A stretch of DNA of 64,000 bases from Rhodopirellula baltica SH 1 (lineage in GTDB: Bacteria > Planctomycetota > Planctomycetia > Pirellulales > Pirellulaceae). Where the stretch lies: contig NC_005027.1 in assembly GCF_000196115.1 (NCBI RefSeq), positions 6,878,001-6,942,000 on the forward strand. The letters run 5' to 3'. Below are positions 56,894-64,000 of the stretch, in pieces. The notes beneath the pieces were generated by a model that did no database searches, was not told where the DNA came from, and saw only the letters and a list, made by a program, of their open reading frames with translations. Numbering within the stretch: position 1 is the first letter of the stretch; each line of letters opens with the position of its first letter. The translations under genes and the position numbers were made by a program.

Positions 56894-57037
56894 GGCGGCA
56901 TATCAGGAAGGAGGGAAACAGGGCGTCCGCATCATGTTCCGTCTGCAATCAATTCCGGTGGTGGTCATCCATCAACAGAGCATCCGGCGCGCGCCGGGCT
57001 GACTGAAGGATGACCTATTGAACAAGCATCTGCTGTT

Positions 57038-58231
57038 CTATCGCAATACCGCCGCCACGGCATTGCACAACCATTCCATCTTCGATTCGTTCATTCCGGC
57101 GACGTTGATTCGACCGCTACCGACCAGATACACGCCATGTTCGCTTCGCAGTTGGTCGACCTGCATCGGTGACAAACCACTGAAAGAGAACATGCCTTTT
57201 TGGTCCAGCAAGAACGAGAAGTCTTGGTCGACTCCCGTCGCGGCCATTCCATCAACGAATTGTTTTCGTAGGGAGGCGATCCGAGTTCGCATTTCGGCGA
57301 GCTCTTCGTGCCACATTTGGGTCAGTCCCTCATCGGCCAACACAGTGGCCACGATCGCGCCGCCGTGCCGAGGTGGGTTGCTGTAGTTGGCTCGGACGAC
57401 TCGTTTGAGTTGGCTGAGAGCGGCTTTGGTCGTTTCGGCTGACCCGGATACCAAGCACGCTGTTCCAACTCGTTCGCTGTACAGGCCAAAGTTTTTGCTG
57501 AATGACGAGCAGACGATGGCTTCATCCATCTGTCGCAGAATCGTGCGCACACCGATGGCGTCTTCGTCCAGGCCTTCGCCGAACCCTTGGTAGGCAAAGT
57601 CCAGCAATGGGATCAGTTTCTTTTCGGAGACCACGCTCGCGATTTGTTCCCACTGTTCCGGTGTCGGGTCGACTCCGGTTGGGTTGTGGCAGCACGCATG
57701 CAGCAGAACCGCATCGCCGGCCTTGGGTTTGGTCTTCAGGTCTTCGATGAGTGCGTCGAAGTCCAGCGTCTTTTTGTCAGACGCCAGGTAGGAATACGTT
57801 TCCACCGGCAGTCCGGCCGCGGCCATGATCGCGTTGTGGTTGGCCCAGGTTGGCGTGGGCAAGAAAATTCGTAGCGGTCCGCACTGAGTGGCCAGGAATT
57901 CTGCCGCCACACGGAGGGCTCCGGTTCCGCCCGGCGTCTGAACCGCTGCCACTCGCTCGGCAGCGATTTGGTCGGAGAAGATCAATCGGCGGGCGGCTTC
58001 GCGGTAGTCCGGCAGGCCGTCGATCGAGAGGTATCCCTTGGTCGATTCTGTATCCAACAGCCGTTTTTCGGCTTCTTTGACGCAGCGAAGCACGGGGGTG
58101 GTGCCGGAAGCGTCTTGGTACACGCCCACGGACAAATTCATTTTGGTTTCGCGTTCATCGGCTTTGAACGCTTCGGTCAGTCCCAAAATGGCGTCGGGCG
58201 GGGCAACGGAGATGGAGTCGAATCGGTGCAC
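57038..58231 (-). CDS. Aspartate/aromatic aminotransferase (class I, AspC/TyrB subgroup)
   Basis: 397 residues. It transfers amino groups between aspartate (or aromatic acids) and 2-oxoglutarate with PLP. MHRFDSISVAPPDAILGLTEAFKADERETKMNLSVGVYQD is the subgroup Ialpha start. TPGGTGALRVA, HACCHNPTGVDPT (Asn183), DFAYQGFGEGLDEDA (Asp211, Tyr214) and SSFSKNFGLYSERVG (Lys246, the Schiff-base Lys) are intact. Substrate preference between Asp and aromatics cannot be fixed from sequence. It lies 144 bases upstream of oppA on the same strand. Confidence 0.93.
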   Translation of the reverse strand: MHRFDSISVAPPDAILGLTEAFKADERETKMNLSVGVYQDASGTTPVLRCVKEAEKRLLDTESTKGYLSIDGLPDYREAARRLIFSDQIAAERVAAVQTPGGTGALRVAAEFLATQCGPLRIFLPTPTWANHNAIMAAAGLPVETYSYLASDKKTLDFDALIEDLKTKPKAGDAVLLHACCHNPTGVDPTPEQWEQIASVVSEKKLIPLLDFAYQGFGEGLDEDAIGVRTILRQMDEAIVCSSFSKNFGLYSERVGTACLVSGSAETTKAALSQLKRVVRANYSNPPRHGGAIVATVLADEGLTQMWHEELAEMRTRIASLRKQFVDGMAATGVDQDFSFLLDQKGMFSFSGLSPMQVDQLRSEHGVYLVGSGRINVAGMNESKMEWLCNAVAAVLR

Positions 58232-58398
58232 TGGGAAACCGAAATCTGCGGGGAGGTGGGGGTGTCGGCGTCACATTGGGCCGACGGAGCCACGAGAATA
58301 ACTACCAAGCCGGATTTCGCCTACACGCAGGAAACCGCTCGAGCTTTGTACCCGGGGCATCCGTCCCCAGTGGGCTCTCTGCGCTCTATGCTACGCCC

Positions 58399-59397
58399 AT
58401 GCTCGTCACACCTGAATCTGATCAAGCCAACCGCCACTGGGCCATTGGCATTTCCGTTGCATTGGCCCTGCTGGTCGCTGGTGTGGCGACGATTCGACCT
58501 TGGGCTCTTCTGGCGTTGCCGCTGGTCTGGGCCGTTCATTGGTGGATGCGGCGGCGAACGGTTCGTCGATTGAAAGTCATGGCGTCGCCCTTTCCGGCTG
58601 TTTGGGATGCCGCTTTGCAAACGCACGTGGTGTACTACCGCATGCTCGACGAGGAGCAACGCGAGGGATTCCGCAACCGCATGAAGATCTTCTTGGACGA
58701 GGTGGCCGTGACCGGGATTCGAACCGAGGTCGACGAAACGACGCGAGCTCTGGTCGGTGCGAGCGCTGTCATCCCAATCATGGGGCTGGAAGACTTTGAG
58801 TATTCCGGGTTGGGCGAAGTGCTGATCTACCCGGGGTCGTTTGGTGCGGATTATCAAACCGAAGGTGAAGGCGACAAGAACACGTTGGGGATGATCGGCG
58901 TGAATCATCTGAGCGGCGTGATGATTTTGTCCAAGCCATCGTTGCTAGCTGGGTTTTCCAACGCCGGTGACAAACGCAATGTTGGTATTCATGAGTTCGC
59001 TCACTTGGTCGATAAAGCGGACGGTGAGGTGGATGGGATCCCCGTGTCAGCGTCCGCGGATGTGACCGAGCCTTGGGTGAAGTGGGTGGGGCAAGAATTG
59101 CAATCGGAAGGAACGCAGTCGGGAATCGACGATTACGCGTACACGAATGAGGCGGAGTACTTCGCCGTGCTGTCGGAATACTTCTTTGAGAAGCCGGCCC
59201 AGTTGCAAGCGAAGAATCCAAAGCTCTACGCGATGCTTCGAAAGATGTATCACCAAGACCCAAAGCGTTTGTTTCGTGGTCGTCGCAAACGTCGCGGGAA
59301 AGTTCAACGCAATGATCCATGCCCCTGCGGCAGCGGCGATAAGTTCAAACACTGCTGCCGCCGAAAAACCATGCAAGGCTTGCCAGTCAATTCGTAG
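58399..59397 (+). CDS. MtfA-like zinc peptidase with N-terminal membrane segments and C-terminal SEC-C motif
   Basis: 332 residues. Two hydrophobic stretches near residues 14-32 and 35-49 are followed by the MtfA (DUF980/peptidase M90) domain. Its zinc site is HEFAH at 198-202 with a further Glu in NEAEYFAVLSEYFF near 255. The last ~25 residues hold a SEC-C zinc-binding motif (RNDPCPCGSGDKFKHCC). E. coli MtfA is about 265 residues, soluble, and lacks SEC-C, so this is a fusion. MtfA titrates the Mlc repressor in E. coli; no Mlc is visible here. ATG 58399 fits; the frame extends upstream to 58276. Confidence 0.85.
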   Translation: MLVTPESDQANRHWAIGISVALALLVAGVATIRPWALLALPLVWAVHWWMRRRTVRRLKVMASPFPAVWDAALQTHVVYYRMLDEEQREGFRNRMKIFLDEVAVTGIRTEVDETTRALVGASAVIPIMGLEDFEYSGLGEVLIYPGSFGADYQTEGEGDKNTLGMIGVNHLSGVMILSKPSLLAGFSNAGDKRNVGIHEFAHLVDKADGEVDGIPVSASADVTEPWVKWVGQELQSEGTQSGIDDYAYTNEAEYFAVLSEYFFEKPAQLQAKNPKLYAMLRKMYHQDPKRLFRGRRKRRGKVQRNDPCPCGSGDKFKHCCRRKTMQGLPVNS

Positions 59398-60240
59398 GCC
59401 AGGTTCCACCTGGCGATGGTTGCTTCGTCGGTGTACGGCCATTTGCGATGGCATATGAATCACGCCTCGCTTTGTTCCAAAGCATCGGCTTGGGTGCCAT
59501 GTGTAACATGGCCTACGAGTGGCGATCGCAAACTGCAAAATGCACTTTGCAATGGTTTTCAACGTAGGCCAGGTTTCAACTGGCGATGGTTGCTTGCCGA
59601 TGAACGTCCTCTTGCGATGGCTTGAAAATCACGCCTCGCTTTGTTCCAAAGCATCGGCTTGGTTGCCATGTGTAACATGGCCTACGAGCGGTGATTGCAA
59701 ATTGCGAAATGCACTTTGCAATGGTTTCCAACGTAGGCCAGGTTCTACCTGGCGATGGACGCTTGCCGGTGAACGTCCCCTTGCGATGGCTTATAAATCA
59801 CGCCTCGCTTTGTTCCAAAGCATCGGCGCGGATGCCATGTGTAACATGGCCTACGAGTGGCGATTGCAAACTGCGAAATGCACTTTGCAATGGTTTCCAG
59901 CGTAGGCCAGGTTCCACCTGGCGATGGTTGCTTGCCGGTGAACGTTCCCTCGCGATGGCATATAAATCACGCCTCGCTTTGTTCCAAAGCATCGGCGCGG
60001 ATGCCATGTGTAACATGGTCTACGAGTGGCGATTGCAAACTGCGAAATGCACTTTGCAATCGTTTCCAACGTAGGCCAGGTTCCACCTGGCGATGGACGC
60101 TTGCCGGTGAACGTCCCCTTGCGATGGCTTATGAATCACGCCTCGCTTTGTTCCAAAGCATCGGCATGGATGCCATGTGCAACATGGCCTACGAGTGGCG
60201 ATTGCAAATTGCGAAATGGACATGACAAATTTGCACTTTG
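59394..60240. repeat. R2 tandem array, five units of about 169 bp
   Basis: Units start GTAGGCCAGG at 59394, 59564, 59733, 59902 and 60071 (periods 170, 169, 169, 169). Each has hairpin 1 (GCCAGGT-TCC-ACCTGGC), hairpin 2 (GCTTTG-TTC-CAAAGC), hairpin 3 (GCCATGT-GTA-ACATGGC) and in most units a fourth (ATTGCAAA/TTTGCAAT). The array ends with an R1-type stem CTCGGTG/CACCGAG at about 60270-60290. No gene is supported here. Confidence 0.92.
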
Positions 60241-60350
60241 CAATTCACGTTTCGGAACAACGTCGCGTGACTCGGTGGGGGATCACCGAGCTACAGGTTT
60301 CTGATTCCACTTGGCGATGGTCGCATGCCGATGGGCGTCGCCTCTCAACG

Positions 60351-61519
60351 CTATATCTCGTCATCTGAAATTGGTTCGTGGCCGCGCGGTGTCATGAGCG
60401 ATTGCCAAACACGCATGTCGATCGTTTCGGAAATGAATCGCGTGCCGCCGTCAGCCATGGCGGCATTCACTCCGGCCGCATGTGCCGATGACGGGCGAGC
60501 CAAATCGGCGACGTTGGTGCGACTCATCTGCATCGTTTCGGTGAGCGTGCGTTCGCCGTTGATCCGATGGATCTCTCGCGGTTGCTTGCCGTTGCTCCAG
60601 TCCACCCCGTGCCAAACCATCGTGTTGGTGAACCGACTGAGCGTTGGGTAGAGCACTTCGTCGGGATGGTTCTCAAAGATCAAATCCTTGTCGTCGACAA
60701 ATCCCGATCGATGCCACGACAACGCATGAAGTGATTCTGAGAACAAAACCGTGTTGCCCGCTCCATCGCGAAAATCTTCCAATCGAATTGGCTTCGCAAT
60801 GGGGACGTGTTCGTCTTCGGCAGACGATTCCAAACGAGCGGAGAGCTGGTTCCCGAAAGCTCCGAACTCATTGCTCATCGATTCGGCAAACGTGACGGTT
60901 TTGGTTGTGCCGCCTGGATGAAAGATCGCATGCTGGCCGGTGATCATGTCTCGCGGTGGGAAGAACACACCCGCGTTCGCGACGTAGCTGTTGCGTCCGT
61001 CGTCTTCACTTTGGGTGGGATCGGTTGGGCACTGCATGATCGCCAGGTTCGGTGCTGCAAGTGGGTGAAAGCCTTTCCCGCTGAATCCTGTGGTGGAACC
61101 TTCGGCCCGAGTGAGGATCGGATAGCGGTCCTCGGTCCAGTGTTCGTAGGTCGGTTGAGCGTCCAGCCAAGGAAGCAACGCGACCGCCCAGGGTCCGATC
61201 TTTCGGTGAGGGGAAAGGTTTCGCGAGCTCGCTTCGGGCGAATCGGCCGAGGGATCAATCAAAGGCGAAAGGACCGTTTCGGTCTCAGGGTCCCAGCCAA
61301 AGTGGCCAAACTCCATCGCCCATCCCGGCAGTTCGTCCTTGGCAACCGAGTACTGGATGGCAGCCAAGCCCAGGTTTTTGAGTTGGATGGAGCATTGATT
61401 GCGGCGGCCTCCCGGTCTGGGCTGTTGACTGCTGGGATCAGCAGTGCCATCACAATCAAAATGCAAAACAAAACCACCACCACTTCCAGCAGCGTCAATC
61501 CGGATCGATTGCCTGTCAT
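60351..61519 (-). pseudogene. DUF1559 prepilin-like protein, frameshifted
   Basis: Two overlapping frames make one protein. The first (from 61519) holds the prepilin signal MTGNRSGLTLLEVVVVLFCILIVMALLIPAVNSPDREA. The second (to 60351) continues RRNQCSIQLKNLGLAAIQY and ends with the family H-X9-DG motif (HAAGVNAAMADGGTRFI). Adding one base at about 61401-61411 restores the normal phrase ...REA-RRNQC and the whole ~390-residue family protein, so one base has been lost, probably from a C run. DUF1559 proteins are abundant and pilin-like in planctomycetes. Either a recent pseudogene or a sequencing error. Confidence 0.8.
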
Positions 61520-61585
61520 CGTCGCACCTCGCAGTTCAGAGGGATTCGAACAGCGTCACAGGTCCATTGTAGGCCAAGTTCGTCA

Positions 61586-62026
61586 GCGGCGTTCGTAGGC
61601 CAGGTTCCACCTGGCGTTGGGTCTTGGCCGGCGGGGGTTGGGCTTGCGAGAAGGGGGATTGGACGCCTCGCTTTGTTCCAAAGCATCGGCTTGGTTGCCA
61701 TGTGTAACATGGCCTACGCGGGACGATTGCAAACTGCAAAATGGACATTGCAAATGGGGAATTGCTGGTGTTTGCAGTCACTTCAGCCGCGTAGCAGAAA
61801 CACTTTGCGATTTGCATTTGTCAATTTGTATCTTGCAATTCACGTTTCGGAACAAAATCGCGTGACTCGGTGGGGGACCACCGAGTTACAGTCAACGTAG
61901 GCCAGGTTCCACCTGGCGTTGGTTCTTGGCCGGCAGAGGTTGGGCTTGCGAGAAGGGGTGATTGGACGCCTCGCTTGGTTCCCAAGCATTGGCGAGGTCG
62001 CCAGGTGGAACTTGGCCTACGTCGGA
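61586..62026. repeat. R2 repeats, two variant copies with R1 hairpin between
   Basis: Copy 61586-61722 has the standard hairpins. An R1-type CTCGGTGG-GGGA-CCACCGAG lies at 61866-61885. Copy 61896-62026 has hairpin 2 changed to GCTTGG-TTC-CCAAGC, a paired change that keeps the stem, and hairpin 3 as GCCAGGT-GGA-ACTTGGC. No gene is supported in 61520-62036. Confidence 0.85.
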
Positions 62027-62036
62027 TGAGGAGGCG

Positions 62037-62435
62037 CTAAGCTCCATCGGCGGCGTTCTTTTTGAGGCGTTCCTCGATGATGCTGACCAATTGTTTGGGG
62101 CTGAACGGTTTGCTGACCAGCGACACCAAACCGGGGCGGTCAACAATCCGGTCCGGATCGATTTCGAATCCTTTGGCCGTGCACAGCACGATCACCGAGA
62201 TCGACGAGGTTTCAACGACGCGACCGATCAAGTCCACGCCGCTGAGTTCCGGCATTTCGTGGTCAGTCACCAAGACATCAAACTTTTCGCCGGACTGAAT
62301 CTCATCCCACGCAAGTTGACCGTCTGCGACCGCGGTGACTTCCATTCCAGCCCGGTCCAGGGTGAATTGCAACAAATGACGCAGAACCGGATCGTCTTCA
62401 GCAATCAAAACCCGCTTTTTCTCAGGAGCATTCAT
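62037..62435 (-). CDS. Stand-alone response-regulator receiver protein
   Basis: 132 residues, a single CheY-like receiver domain. The acidic pocket (AEDD, 12-15), phosphoacceptor Asp58 (VLVTDHEMPE), Thr86 (LCTAKG) and Lys109 (VSKPFSP) are all in place. No output domain and no histidine kinase in the window, so it is an orphan whose partner is unknown. An in-frame ATG at 62450 would add five residues; both starts are possible. Confidence 0.9.
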   Translation of the reverse strand: MNAPEKKRVLIAEDDPVLRHLLQFTLDRAGMEVTAVADGQLAWDEIQSGEKFDVLVTDHEMPELSGVDLIGRVVETSSISVIVLCTAKGFEIDPDRIVDRPGLVSLVSKPFSPKQLVSIIEERLKKNAADGA

Positions 62436-62548
62436 GTTTTTTGCGATCATTCGTGGGGGCGTTCGGTACTTGCTTGTCTTGACGTTAAGTTCCGGCGATT
62501 TCTATACTTCGGGCTCACGGAATCGAATCCCTCCACCCCTGCGAACGT

Positions 62549-63553
62549 ATGAACAGCGAGCGACGTCACCAGCTGAACGAGAATGAACTTGCCGGAGCCC
62601 TCGACAAGTTCAATCACTCGATTGAGCCCTATTCCAAGCCAATCGCCTTGGGTGTCGCAGCGTTCTTCGTTGCCGTGTTGGGATATGGGTTTTATTCCAG
62701 CACCAAATCGGACAATCGAAGCGACGCCACGTTGCAATTGATTGACGCGTCCATCACCGGAGACACCGAGAGTCTAGCGACCATTGCCGCGAAGTACCCG
62801 AATACCTCCGCTGCAGCTTGGGCACGTCTTTACCAAGGCGGTCAGCAAATGGGAATTGGATTCTCAACGTTGTACACGAGTCGTGACGAAGCCGAAACAT
62901 TGCTGGACGATGCAGTGGAGGCTTACAACCAGGCGATGGAGTTGAGCAACGATGCGATGATCCAGTCGCGAGCTCACTACGGTTTGGCGCAGATTGCGGA
63001 AGCCCGCGGCAACGTGGAAGACGCCATCCGCGAATACGAAGAAGCCATGGCGGTCGGCGAATCGGCCGCGATGGTCGACGAAGCCAAAGCTCGAATTGCC
63101 GCGCTGTCTTCGTCTCAAGCCAAGGACTTCTTGGCATGGTTCCAAGAGCAAGACTTCTCGCCCGCCGAGCCAAGCTTGCCACCATCGCTGCCCGGTGCTG
63201 GCGACTTGCCTGACCTGCCAGACTTGGATCTGCCACCATTGGATTTGCCAATGGATGATCTGACCGAAGAAGACGCAACGGATGCCGAGACGAACGATGC
63301 CGCTGAATCGGGTGAAGGCGAAGCTGAAGAACCAGCGATGACCGAAGAGCCCGCCAAGACGGAGGCTCCTGAAGAGCCAGCCACAGAAGAAGCCGCAGCC
63401 GAAGAGACCACCGAAGAAAAAGCCGCCGAGCCAGCCGAAGAAATGAAAGAAGAGGCTCCGGCTGAGGAAGCAGTCAAGGAAGCCGCTGCTGAGAAAGCTC
63501 CCGAAGTGGAAGAAACACCCGCAACCGATGAACCTGCCGCATCCGACGAGTGA
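62549..63553 (+). CDS. Membrane-anchored TPR-like protein with acidic Ala/Glu tail
   Basis: 334 residues. A cytoplasmic lead is followed by one membrane segment (PIALGVAAFFVAVLGYGFYSS, about 32-52). A helical-repeat region then spans about 60-200 (AKYPNTSAAAWARLYQGGQQ, AVEAYNQAMELSNDAMIQSRAHYGLAQIAEARGNVEDAIREYEEAM). The layout resembles YfgM, the SecYEG/periplasmic-chaperone helper, but assignment is by topology only. Residues about 225-334 are an Ala/Glu/Pro/Thr low-complexity acidic tail. The stop shares one base with the next gene's ATG. Confidence 0.72.
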   Translation: MNSERRHQLNENELAGALDKFNHSIEPYSKPIALGVAAFFVAVLGYGFYSSTKSDNRSDATLQLIDASITGDTESLATIAAKYPNTSAAAWARLYQGGQQMGIGFSTLYTSRDEAETLLDDAVEAYNQAMELSNDAMIQSRAHYGLAQIAEARGNVEDAIREYEEAMAVGESAAMVDEAKARIAALSSSQAKDFLAWFQEQDFSPAEPSLPPSLPGAGDLPDLPDLDLPPLDLPMDDLTEEDATDAETNDAAESGEGEAEEPAMTEEPAKTEAPEEPATEEAAAEETTEEKAAEPAEEMKEEAPAEEAVKEAAAEKAPEVEETPATDEPAASDE

Positions 63554-64000
63554 TGCGCGAATTCGTCGTTCCTGAATCCGCCAATGGGTTTCGAATCGAT
63601 TTGTTCCTGACCCAGTCCTGCGATGGTTACAGCCGATCGCAAATTCGGGACGCGGTTCAGAACGATGGTGCGGAAGTCGATGGGCGGATCATCCGTCCGA
63701 GCTACAAGGTGAAAGCTGGGCAAAAGGTTCGGTTTCGTGTTCCGCCTCCTGCCTCGGACGACACGGTTCCCGAGAACATCCCGCTGGATATTCTTTACGA
63801 AGACGACGGGTTGGTCGTTATCAACAAGCCCGCGGGAATGGTCGTGCACCCCGCGCGTGGCAATTGGACGGGCACACTGACCAGTGCGTTGGCGTTTCGC
63901 TTTCAGTCGTTGTCGGATGTCGGTGGTCCAACCCGTCCCGGTATCGTGCATCGTCTCGATCGAGACACCAGCGGTGTCATCGTTGTCGCGAAAAACAATG
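63553..64000 (+). CDS. RluA/RluD-family pseudouridine synthase, 5' part
   Basis: 149 residues visible; it runs off the window. An S4-like RNA-binding domain (about 13-65: FRIDLFLTQSCDGYSRSQIRDAVQNDGAEVDG) is followed by the catalytic domain, with VVINKPAGMVVHPARGN and HRLDRDTSG (Asp136 is the catalytic Asp). It isomerises uridines in rRNA (RluD type by domain order; the target position is inferred). ATG 63553 overlaps the previous stop by one base. Confidence 0.92.
   Translation, partial: MREFVVPESANGFRIDLFLTQSCDGYSRSQIRDAVQNDGAEVDGRIIRPSYKVKAGQKVRFRVPPPASDDTVPENIPLDILYEDDGLVVINKPAGMVVHPARGNWTGTLTSALAFRFQSLSDVGGPTRPGIVHRLDRDTSGVIVVAKNN

Noticed and set aside
59416-60225. Overlapping open frames on both strands in the R2 array, encoding repeated peptides
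   Set aside because: A 169-bp period shifts frame each unit, so several frames stay open by repetition alone. Peptides repeat because the DNA does.
59394-60240. CRISPR-like array
   Set aside because: The 169-bp units have no unique spacers between short repeats, and no cas genes are near.

Overview
The window reads as a planctomycete chromosome segment, most like a Rhodopirellula-type Pirellulaceae. Reasons: a DUF1559-type prepilin-like protein with an H-X9-DG tail, very large pseudopilin-like proteins, a class II ribonucleotide reductase, ribosomal-protein genes split from their usual neighbours, and about 55% GC by eye. Species identity is inference. No rRNA, tRNA, CRISPR array or prophage was recognised.

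Layout. 1-2330: 3' part of the B12-dependent ribonucleotide reductase. 2940-4055: FHA-EAL signalling protein. 4579-26978: a type IV pilus / type II secretion-like block on the + strand with two PilB/GspE ATPases, PilT, a four-helix-bundle (S23-type) gene, PilC/GspF and six prepilin-like proteins, one of 2396 residues. 27179-30394: DNA polymerase I (- strand). 31137-37483: an anchored coiled-coil protein, a TraB/GumN-like protein, a FabH/OleA-like condensing enzyme and a class I amidotransferase-like protein lacking its catalytic Cys. 38205-41309: ffh-rpsP-trmD-rplS (- strand). 41882-47124: a small hypothetical, a family 2 glycosyltransferase, rplA-rplJ-rplL, and a Tat-exported TIM-barrel protein. 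47593-48964: an ISAzo13-family insertion sequence. 49002-58231 (- strand): def-fmt, a five-gene oligopeptide ABC transporter and an aspartate aminotransferase. 58399-64000: MtfA-like peptidase with SEC-C tail, a frameshifted DUF1559 gene, a lone receiver domain, an anchored TPR-like protein and the start of an RluD-type pseudouridine synthase.

The pilus block supplies assembly and retraction motors, the platform protein and pilins, but no prepilin peptidase, secretin or PilMNOP, so those must lie elsewhere. def-fmt, ffh-rpsP-trmD-rplS, rplA-rplJ-rplL and the rluD-like gene are the translation and secretion housekeeping content. The opp genes overlap by 4 bp each and form one translationally coupled unit.

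The most unusual content is between genes. At least two families of palindromic repeats (R1, R2) fill most long spacers. Copies differ by paired base changes that keep the hairpins. R2 forms a 5-unit, 169-bp tandem array at 59394-60240, and one R2 copy is split by the IS, which gives a natural empty site. Other signals worth checking are a dnaX-like -1 frameshift cassette in the IS transposase, a multibranched structured element with its own terminator at 37541-37798, and an extra hydrophobic insertion in PilC.
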